Shown in pieces: positions 54,501 to 64,000 of a stretch of 64,000 nucleotides of DNA (its first letter is position 1; every line of letters begins with the position of its first letter). Source of the DNA: Aegilops tauschii subsp. strangulata (lineage: Eukaryota > Streptophyta > Magnoliopsida > Poales > Poaceae); the NCBI RefSeq assembly GCF_002575655.3, contig NC_053039.3:243328622-243392621 (forward strand). The letters run 5' to 3'. The notes beneath the pieces were generated by a model. It did no database searches, was not told the DNA's origin, and worked only from the letters and a program-made list of their open reading frames with translations. Made by a program: the position numbers and the translations under genes.

Positions 54501-55482
54501 CCAGGGAGAGAGGGGGGGTAGCGGAGCTCACAGGGGAGCCGTAGGGAGTGGCAGCGGGCTCGGGGGAGGCTTGGAGCGGCCGGGACGGCGACGACGTTGG
54601 GGAGGGAGTCCGGCGAGGCGGTGTTCCGGGCGGTGAGGGCGCGGGGAAGACGACGTTGGGTAGCGCCGGGCGGCGAGGCGTGGTCATTGGGGCGCAGGGG
54701 GGAGGCGTTCGACGAGCGGCGTGGTGGCCCGGCGACGGCGGGGGCCAGCGGCGTTGGGGGCGATGACGGTGAGCGCCGGCGACGAGGTTGGGGCGCCGTG
54801 CCCGAACCAGTTCGGGCAGAGGGGGGCGAGGAGCGAGGGGCGTGGGGATCGGCCTCCTCCCGATCCTGATCGGGGGGGGAGAGGCGACGAGGGGGGGAAA
54901 GGGGATAGGGCTAGGGTTCGGGCCGGTGAGTGGATAAGGGAGTGGGGGCGCGGGGTGGGCCGGCCCATTCGGGCGGCCTGGTGGCCAGCTGGGCCGAGGC
55001 CCAGCGAGGGGGGGGGGTCTTTCTTCTACTTTTTTTCTTTCCTATTTTCTCTTATTTATTTTCTGTTTAGTAGTTTTCTATTTTGTTTTCTATCTATCTT
55101 AGTTTTATAAATTAGGAAAATAGTTTCTAAATTAGTGTTATGGTTTAACCCACTGCCACAAAAAGTTTCACTCCTAACTAAAATAGTTTGATATTTTATA
55201 AATGATAAAAGGCATTTAATTAATTAACTTGGCACTGTTTTATTTATTTTAGGACATTCAAACATTTTTAAGGATGTTGGTTTCTCCACCATTATTATCT
55301 AGGTATTATTTGTCACACCTGGAATATTTTAGTTTTAATGTTTGAAAAGTTTTATTTTCTTGCTTGATTTTGGAATTTGAATTGGAATCGGTTTCGAACT
55401 AACGCGAGATTAGGAACAGTAACCAAGGTGACGTGGCGACATTAACGGGGGATTACTGTAGCCTAATTATCCGGGCGTCACA
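51591..55482 (-). repeat. 3' LTR of LARD-like element D (3.9 kb)
   Basis: Minus strand begins TGTGACGCCCGGATAATTAG and ends CAAATCGGGGGCGTCACA (3892 bp). A purine-rich ggaggagaat precedes it on the minus strand (55483-55492). Its right-hand partner starts at 59651. The GC-rich part (53990-55020) contains long reading frames on both strands that look like leader sequence, not genes. A G11 run lies near 53266-53276. Confidence 0.88.
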
Positions 55483-58400
55483 ATTCTCCTCCACTACAAG
55501 AAATCTCGTCCCGAGATTTAGGAGCGGTTATAAAGGGGAAGGGATCTGGTTACGAAATTCTAACGTGTCTTCTCGGTCTTGGTTACTCTTCTCGAAGAGG
55601 TCAATCCATTAAGCTGATGTCTTCATTCCTATGCTCCAGTCATCATGATGAAGTCGGCATCCTTTATTCGGGAACTTCATCGTACTTACGAAAGAATAAA
55701 GGGTGGACATCCAGGGAGAACCGACCTCTGCAAGGTCGACTATCTGGTCGATAACATCGAGGAAGGTGGCGGGAGTAACTCTCGAATTGAAACTTAAGAA
55801 AATATCGAGAGCAAAGTAAGGAGGTATCATGGGATGTTTCGAGCGGGCAGGCAATCATTCTATGCTTGAAACAAAGTGCGAAAAGGATTCGGGGCAATGG
55901 GAATAAGTATTGCGTCTGATACCAGAAATAGGTCACTGGGCAGGTGGCCCGTGAATTTCATATGAAGTCAAATGCGAGGAATAACTTTTTCAACCTGGGT
56001 GTACAAGAGAGTCAGGTTTCGATCCTGTGGAACTGTGGGTTATGGGCCCACCATACGGAATAAAGGTAGAAAAAGCGGTGACATCTTGCACGGTCATGAT
56101 AGCAAGGCATGTCAGAGGGTAGCCTGTTGGTTATACGTCAACAACATCATCGGTACCAAGGGCGAGGGGCGAAGAGAACCATTTTCCTGCTCGTTGAAAC
56201 GAGGCGGACCAATAGGCAAAGTTCTCGTCCATCGGTGGTTACCGGAATGTCACCAACCATAGTAACAGGGTCTTACTGACAGAGTTGTACACCGAGGTGT
56301 TTGCACAAGCAGGGAATTAATACTGCTTAGATCATAATGATCACCAGAAACGTTAAACCAACCAATGGAAAGGAAAATATGATTATCAGATTAAACAGAA
56401 CAATGGAAAGGAAAATGTGTTTAAACACATATTTCAGGGGGTATATCCTTCCCAAGGACAATGGTTAGAAGAGAACCATTTAGGTTAGGGAAGAGGAAGT
56501 TCATGACATTACCCAAAGAACGGTGTTTGAATAATTGATAACGAAAATTTAGCATTGTGCTTCAAATGTTTTTATTGAAGATCGGAGTACCTTAGACATG
56601 CTTCAAGATAGCATTGACATGGTCATCAGGTGAAGATCAGACTTTGAAATCACAAAGGATCCATCAGGAATAGTTTGTAGAATAAGTCTTACAATTTCCT
56701 CATGGAAGAATGGATAACCTTGCTGAAAAGGAATCTATAACAATAGGGCCAACCGGCCAGGTGTGCTAGGCACGACATCACCTTACCCGGTCACATAAGA
56801 CCAATGTTATAACTCTTGGAAATATGTTCCAACCATCATATCTGACCGAGATTCAGATCTGATTGGTGTCAGGATAACTCAGACTCAGGATGCCTGAGAA
56901 GAAAGGTGCAACACAAATTGTTGAGATGACATTGTAAGATTCTCGAGAATTGAACTATGGAAGCGAGTTCCGAAGAGTTCATCATTAAATCAAGGAGAGG
57001 GTGAGGGGTGGCTGATGGACTCAGCGACAATTCCTCCAGATTTCCAAAAGATGGATTTCCACAAGTATGTCAACAAGGAGATAACATTTGTCAATTTAAA
57101 TGGTATAATGATGTATGCTCGAGGAAAACATACACAATTAAACATTGGTTGAAAGGTGCACCCGAAATATGGGCTGGGTTGCACGACCAACATCGGAATG
57201 GTGGTTCAATAATCAATAGTCTAAGAATGAACGTCCGACCATTAACTTCAAAGGAATAGGGTTGCTAGAAGGGCAGAATCCAAACAGCACCGCCCACTTG
57301 TTGGTACCCTGGTTGGAATCAACACGAGGACCCCAGAAAGAATGGTGATGGTGAGAAGTATCACCATACCAAGAATTCTGAAGAGGTGGTGAAATTCTCA
57401 CAACATAGATGACATAAGAGATGTTAATGTTCCAAGGTAAAGAAGAACAATTGCTGGATAGCAAGGAACTCAAGGTATAACACCAAACACGAACAAGCTT
57501 GTGTTGGTGGGAAGGCAATAAAGTGGTCTATGATAACACAGATCATCGAGGGCAAGGATGGTATTTCTCATCATGAACTCAATTGATATCCTGGAAGAGC
57601 TCATAAGGTTGATGATGATCACGACACATATGCCGACAGGTTTCATGAAGATGTAATCGAACAGCGCCTGCGCAAGCAGAAGGACTGATGCAGCAAAAGA
57701 TTATTGGAACTACGGATACAACACCAACTAGGAATCAAGCTTGCCGTTCGAGGTGAAACAATAAGACAAGGGAGATCGACATAAGCTTAGCTCATCGTTG
57801 AAAGTTGTGTTCCGGGAAGGACCGGGTAGCGTAGTTAAAAAGTTTGCACGATAATGATATAGCCGATAAGCCTAGGAATGACTTGAAGGATTATTAAACT
57901 CGTAAGCAACAAGAATTACTTAGAGTTATTGAATCGGAGTGCGGAATTGATTCACTTATCGGTGTTCTCGAGTGACTAATAACTCAGAGCCCGTGGAAAA
58001 TTGGAATCAGTGAGAATGTAGCACTTGATGAAGAACTCATAAGAAGTTATGCAGTTCCATGATAATCTCGAGATACCAGGGGGTAATACTCGACGACAGA
58101 TCAAGGTAGAGGTTGGACTAGGGTATTGCTCTGCAGAAGACAAGTGCTCAAACTTGCACGAGAAACGGAATCAAGGAGAAACATGGTCGGAACCACGTCC
58201 ACGGATACCAGATGAACTTATAACAAGGGGATAATTATTTTTAAGAGAAGCTTCCATGATAAGGTATACATCGTGTCCATGGGCATGAACACAGGGTTCA
58301 AGGTCGACTCCCACTTGTTCAACGCATAACCTTTCATTCACCTCTCGTATTTCAAAAATGACATTAGTTGTTGAAAGTTTTTACCTGGTGCAATACCAGA

Positions 58401-59634
58401 TAAGTATGACCCGTGTAATCTTTCGGGTTCACACGGATTAGGGAAGGCGTAGGTTCAACCCATCACGGCATCTTAGGAACATATACCACAAACTTCGAAG
58501 TAAATATTACAAGCTCGAAAGAAGAGCATTGTTCAAAAACAGATGATACAATTTACCAAAGGCATTATATACCCATGGAAAGGCTCACAAGGTTATTCAA
58601 TATGAAGGACACTGTCGGATAAAATCCAACAAAGGAACCGATGGTCCACAAGGGATCTGATATGAGCATCGGTACTCAACCAGAGGAAGAAGAATGCAAG
58701 GAGATGTGATTATAGAAACAACTGACTAACTCAAAGTTCAAATGCAAAAGAATTATGATCTCCAAATCAGGGGGTCAGAAGCAACGCTCTGATCAAGGAT
58801 GGATAAGTTGAGTAGGCTTAGGGGTGCAATCGATGGCAATTTGATAGGTCGAGATCCAGCTCACGTTTAAAATGACGTCTGAGCCGGAAGAATGAATTCT
58901 AGGATATGATTGAGGATTGCGAGCATTCGCAACAAATTGAATCAACGGACTCAAAATGATAATGACAAGAGATGCAAATAAGATTACGAGACTTATGGGA
59001 TTAACCATAATGCAAGCAAACAAGAATTTCAAGAGCAATAGGCTCCTGAGGATTTTCGGAAGATCGAATAGTATTTTGAAGACTATTGTGGAATACTTGA
59101 ATCAATTGGGGATGAGCGGATACTCGGTAAGTGCGAGAATTATCCGTAGGGGTATTCAGGTGACAAAGAACAGCAAGGCAGTAAGCTCAAAGGATTCTCG
59201 GAAAAACAGAGAGAATTTCGGGGTATCTTGTAATAACAAGATCAACTGGGAAACATTGTATGAGTGGCGAGTATACGTGGTTATCCATAGGAGTTTATCG
59301 ATGAAAGGAAATTGCAAAAGCGATAAACACAAGTTCTCGGGTTATCAGCGGAGAGTATCTTCAGGGTCTTCACGGGCAGCAGACGATCATCAGTAATAAG
59401 GGGCTCTCCGGGTGAAAGTGATAACGAGATCCTAATGTTAGATTTAGCAAAATTCACTTAACCCAAATAGAAGAGAGATCAGAGTCCCAGAGTATAGACA
59501 AGGAGTAAAAGATCCTAATGCCACCCAATGGCGACGTGGGCCCGTAAGCCACACAGCCATGTTAGTAAAAGTTTTTCAGTGACTAGACTCGACTTCGGCC
59601 AAGGAGTTGGAAAGGGGGATTCCTATAGGCAGAT
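55483..59634 (-). other. Internal domain of element D, apparently non-coding
   Basis: About 4.15 kb between the polypurine tract and primer site with only short frames on both strands; none shows gag, protease, RT, RNase H or integrase motifs. Long LTRs around a conserved-size, non-coding internal domain fit the LARD class (barley Sukkula is the reference). Scattered decayed pol below visual detection cannot be excluded. Confidence 0.65.
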
Positions 59635-59647
59635 AGCTCTGATACCA
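59635..59647 (-). other. Primer-binding site of element D, tRNA-iMet type
   Basis: Minus strand TGGTATCAGAGCT, a few bases inside the LTR starting at 59651 (plus coordinates), fixing minus orientation and making the right LTR the 5' LTR. Confidence 0.85.
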
Positions 59648-59650
59648 ACT

Positions 59651-62600
59651 TGTGACGCCCCCGATTTGACCGTACACTAATCATGCACGCAAATGTGTAC
59701 GATCAAGATCAGGGACTCACGGGAAGATATCACAACACAACTCTACAACATAAATAAGTCATACAAGCATCATAATACAAGCCAGGGGCCTCGAGGGCTC
59801 GAATACAAGTGCTCGATCATAGTCGAGTCAGCGGAAGCAACAATATCTGAGTACAGACATAAGTTAAACAAGTTTGCCTTAAGAAGGCTAGCACAAAAGT
59901 AGCAACCATCGAAAAGGCAAGGCCTCCTGCCTGGGACCTCCTAACTACTCCTCGAAGCCGAACTCCACGTAGAATCATCCTCGGGGTCTCTAGCTCCTGG
60001 ACTCCAGCATCTGGTTGCGGCAACCAGGTAGAAAGGTGTGACGCCCCGAGACCGACGCTCCGATTGCCTTCCTTGTTTGGCGAGTCAACTGTGTTTTATT
60101 TTTGTGTTGCATTCATCATCGCATCATTTGCATTGCATCGGCACTTCGTTGCCGCCATGTTTTAAAACATGCATCCGATCGTAGTTGTCGCGTTCCCCCC
60201 TTGCTTCCGCTGACCCTTCCGAGACCAACCTCGCTCTTCGTTTTCCCTCTTGCTTAAACCGGAGTCCCTCTTTGCACAGTGCTTCGCCCCCTCGCGCGCG
60301 TCCGAAATTTGTCTCGAACCCGAACCGGACTTTCGTTACCGTTGGGTCCGGATCATCCCCTAACATCTACAAAACATCACCGTTTTCTTTGTTGGACGCC
60401 CATAGCCTATTTTTCTCGACCGTTGATTTCGATCGGAGGGACTAGCCCCTAACCTAATTGCCTGCTATTTATACTCGAGGTCCAACCCTAAAAGTTAGGA
60501 GGCTTGTCCCATCCCCATTCGGCCGCCGCCACTCCCAAAATCCCCCTCGGGATCCATCCCCAACCTACCAGCCTCCTCCTTCCCGATCCATCCAACCACC
60601 ACAGCCCACGCAGACCTCCCCGTTCCCCTCGTCGCGAGCCAGGGAGAGGAGCTCCCTGCCGCCTCCCACCTCCTCGTCCCCGTGCCCACAGCCGCGGAGC
60701 TGTAGCCGTCACGCCAAGGCCGGCGCCCCTCTGCTCAGCTCGCCTCGGACCAGTCACGCCAAGGCCGGCGCCCCTCTGCTCAGCTCGCCTCGGACCAGCA
60801 GCAGGTCTGGACGACCTCAAGCAGGCACGGCCACCCGAGAGGCCTAGCCCCGAGGAGACCCCATGTCGCCTTCGTCCTTGCCATCTCCGGCCAGATCCGG
60901 AGGTTCGCCGCCCCTCTCCGTCCCCGCAGTCCCGCGTTGCCGCCGCCTTGCTCCGTCCTCGCCGGGTCTCTCGCGCGCCCGAGCTCCACCTTGCGTGTCC
61001 GCCTCCTCGTCCTCATGGCCGAAGCAACCGAACAGGAGGCCGAGCGCCCAAGCCCAGCAGCCGTGCGCCTCCTCCCTCGACCAGCCGGAGCTTCTTCGTC
61101 AGCCTCGTCGCCGTCACGTGCCCCCTCCTCCCATCCTTCTCCTGCTCGTCTTCCCCTCTGTCTCTCATCCCTCTCGTTTTCTCTCTGACCAGGAGAGCTA
61201 GCTGCCGCCAACATCGCCGGAGATGGACCCCCGACGCCCAGATCCGCTCGCCTTCACTGCCTCGGCGCCGTCCCTGTCGCCGTCGTCTTCATCGGTTCCT
61301 GACGAGGACGGCACCCCTCCAGTTCGTCTCGAGCGCCAGTCTTTGCCCGATCTGGTCCCCGTTGACCGCGAGCATTGGCTGGGTCACAGCTGCGCAGGCC
61401 CAGCTCCCTTCGCCCGCGAGCCCAGCTCCACGCGTCCCTGCAGGCCCAATGTGAGCCACCGCCCAGTCCCTGGCCCAGCAGTGTGCTAACTCAGCCCATG
61501 TTGTGTTTTTTCCACTGGACGAATTTGACTATTTATCCAGGGAATTACTGTTTTACAGAAAACCCCTTGCACTTCATGCATTTAATAACTCCACAACCGT
61601 GCATCGGTTTAAAACAAACTAAATATGTAAAATGCTTAGAATTTTGTGTAGTTTAATAATATGCCACTTTCAACCATGTTAAAATTGTTTAAAATGTTGT
61701 TTGATTAAATTTGCTCGAATAATATATTAAAATGTTTTTTTCATAACTAAATAACCGTAACTCGGATTTTAATAAATTATATATGTAAATGGGGTAGAAA
61801 AATGCCTAGTTTAACCTGGTGCACTTCATTTTTATGTTTAAAAATATTAAAATTGCGTTTATGGCAGAACAGTGCCGAATCTAAATTATGGACATGAGGA
61901 TTTTCCGGAAATTGTTGTTTGACATTCCGGCCTCATTTAAATTGCCTTAAATGTGTAGTTTACTTATGTCTCACCTATTGCCATGGTTAATAACATTTAA
62001 TATTGTTGGGTCCATAAACGGGAGCGAACTAAATAACTAAATGTGGTGTTTCGTCAATATGCAACTCGTTGCATATGGAGCTCCACTTAATTTGTAGTGT
62101 TGTTTGTTGCACTTTGCCATGCCATGCCTCTTTAAACCGGACATGCATCATACTTGTTTGTGCATCATGCCATGTTTATGTGGTGGTTGTTTACTATGTT
62201 GTTTGTTTCTTTCCGGGTTGCTTCTCTCGTTAGCTTCGGTTTCGTTCCGGAGTTGTGAGGATTCCTTCGTCTACGTCCGTTTGTCTTCTTCATGGACTCG
62301 TTCTTCTTCCTTGCGGGATCTCAGGCAAGATGACCGTACCCTCGAAATCACTTCTATCTTTGCTTGCTAGCTGTTCGCTCTATTGCTATGCAGCGCTACC
62401 TACCACTTGCTATTTCTTGCCTCCCATATTGCCATGAACCTCTAACCTTTGTCACCCTTCCTAGCAAACCGTTGTTTGGCGATGTTACCGCTTTTGCTCA
62501 GCCCCTCTTATAGCGTTGCTAGATGCAGGTGAAGTTGAAGATTGCTCCATGTTGGATTATGTTTATGTTGGGATATCACAATATCTCTTATATTATTAAT

Positions 62601-64000
62601 GCATCTATATATTTGGTAAAGGGTGGAAGGCTCGGCCTTATGCCTGGTGTTTTGTTCCACTCTTGCCGCCCTAGTTTCTGTCTTACCGGTGTTATGTTCC
62701 TTGATTTTGCGTTCCTTACGCGGTTGGGTGATTTATGGGACCCCCTTGACAGTTCGCTTTGAATAAAACTCCTCCAGCAAGGCCCAACCTTGGTTTTACC
62801 ATTTGCTACCACCTATCCCCTTTTCCCTTGGGTTCTGCAGACTCAAGGGTCATCTTTATTTTAGACCCCCCCGGGCCAGTGCTCCTTCAAGTGTTGGTCC
62901 GAACTGAGTAGACTGCGGGGCCACCTCGGGGAAACTCGAGGTCTGGTTTTACTCGTAGGATGTCTCATCCGGTGTGCCCTGAGAACGAGATATGTGCAGC
63001 TCCTATCGGGATTTGTCGGCACATTCGGGCGGCTTTGCTGGTTTTGTTTTACCATTGTCGAAATGTCTTGTAACTGGGATTCCGAGACTGATCGGGTCTT
63101 CCTGGGAGAAGGAATATCCTTCGTTGACCGTGAGAGCTTATAATGGGCTAAGTTGGGACACCCCTACAGGGTATAAACTTTCGAGAGCCGTGCCCGCGGT
63201 TATGTGGCAGATGGGAATTTGTTAATATCCGGTTGTAGAGAACTTGACACTTGACCTTAATTAAAACGCATCAACCGCGTGTGTAGCCGTGATGGTCTCT
63301 TCTCGGCGGAGTCCGGGAAGTGAACACGGTTTCTGGGTTATGTTTTGACGTAAGTAGGTGTTCAGGATCACTTCTTGATCATTGCTAGTTCACGACCGTT
63401 CCGTTGCTTCTCTTCTCGCTCTTATATGCGTATGTTAGACACCATATATGCCACCATCCTTTCCTATAAGCTTAAATAGTCTTGATCTCGCGGGTGTGAG
63501 ATTGCTGAGTCCTCGTGACTCACAGATACTTTCAAAACAGTTGCAGGTGCCGATGAGACTAGTGCAGATGACGCAACCGAGCTCAAGTGGGAGCTCGATG
63601 AAGATCTTGTCCGTTGTGTTGTTTCTTTTCATATTGATCAGTAGTGGAGCCCAGTTGGGACGATCAGGGATCTGGCAGTTGGGTTGTCTTCTTTTCTTTT
63701 GGTTCCGTAGTCGGACCTATGTGTGTATCTCTGAATGATGTATGTTTTATTTATGTATTGTGTGAAGTGGCGATTGTAAGCCAACTCTTTATCCCATTCT
63801 TGTTCATTACATGGGATTGTGTGAAGATGACCCTTCTTGCGACAAAACCACAATGCGGTTATGCCTCTAAGTCGTGCCTCGACACGTGGGAGATATAGCC
63901 GCATCGTGGGTGTTACAAAAGGAAAGGGGGAAAAGAGGAAGGAAAGCAACCGTGAGTACTCATCCAAAGTACTCGCAAGCAAGGAGCTACACTACATATG
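59651..64000 (-). repeat. 5' LTR of element D (partial, interrupted by a solo LTR)
   Basis: Collinear with 51591 onward: 59651-60036 and 63918-64000 differ from the first LTR at only three positions that I can count in about 464 bp. Interrupted by the solo LTR at 60037-63917 and by the window end. Confidence 0.9.
60037..63917 (+). mobile_element. Solo LTR (3.9 kb), Gypsy-like family
   Basis: Begins TGTGACGCCCCGAGACCGAC, ends CGTGGGTGTTACA (3881 bp), flanked by aaagg on both sides (60032-60036, 63918-63922). No internal region or second LTR, so it is a solo LTR left by LTR-LTR recombination. A TATA-like tatttatac near 60468-60476 precedes a GC-rich leader (60500-61500) in which long frames on both strands are not convincing genes; a 44-bp tandem duplication (gtcacgccaaggccggcgcc) sits at 60708 and 60752. 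Confidence 0.88.

Noticed and set aside
54043..54968. Long frames on both strands in 54.0-55.1 kb
   Set aside because: They lie in the GC-rich part of the 3.9-kb LTR of element D and show only Pro/Ser/Arg or Gly/Arg bias.
60504..61454. 316-codon Pro/Ser/Arg-rich plus-strand frame
   Set aside because: Located in the GC-rich leader of a solo LTR and includes a tandem duplication; no domain, overlapped by equal frames on the other strand.

Overview
The window looks like a Triticeae genome (wheat, Aegilops or barley relatives). The evidence is Angela/WIS/BARE-type Copia LTRs, Athila-lineage Gypsy LTRs with tRNA-Asp primer sites, a Cassandra LTR carrying a 5S rRNA segment, a Stowaway MITE, and ordinary plant host exons lying as islands in nested transposons. 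Nothing bacterial or viral as such is present. Family names rest on recognition by eye; no database was searched.

Left block (1-18.8 kb): the 3' end of an Angela-like Copia element (LTR 279-2043) sits in the gag of a second, minus-strand Copia element (LTR 3123-4778). That element is inserted in the reverse transcriptase of a minus-strand Gypsy element (LTR 7059-8585), which abuts a large MuDR-type transposon (MULE1, about 8586-18800). MULE1's transposase gene is split by another Gypsy element (9663-15749) with a perfect 5-bp target duplication. Degenerate PIF/Harbinger sequence follows.

Central host island (20.3-28.8 kb): a six-exon minus-strand gene for a small conserved plant protein of unknown function, 195 aa as assembled by eye. 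Its fourth intron has AT-AC ends and U12-type signals. A 6.5-kb MULE (21014-27539; long terminal inverted repeats, 9-bp target duplication) is inserted in that intron. The MULE has lost its DDE domain and itself carries a LINE that keeps a 672-codon ORF1 but no reverse transcriptase.

28.9-34.5 kb: small elements and LINEs. These are a hairpin MITE, a 541-bp MULE-like MITE inserted in a LINE RNase H domain, a long foldback MITE split by a LINE, a solo Cassandra LTR inside that LINE, and a Stowaway MITE.

34.9-39.9 kb: a small unidentified ORF, then an ATL-type RING-H2 E3 ligase gene cut within its RING finger by a gag-only LTR element (TR-GAG type), then a non-autonomous PIF/Harbinger-like element. 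A decayed minus-strand LINE fills about 40.1-41.7 kb.

Right block (42.7-64 kb): four nested insertions. An Angela-like Copia element with degenerate gag-pol (from 42705) contains a minus-strand Gypsy LTR (49597-51098). That element contains a long-LTR, apparently non-coding LARD-like element (LTR 51591-55482, second LTR from 59651), whose second LTR contains a 3.9-kb solo LTR (60037-63917).

Only the 195-aa host gene appears structurally intact. Nearly all other coding capacity is transposon-derived and broken.
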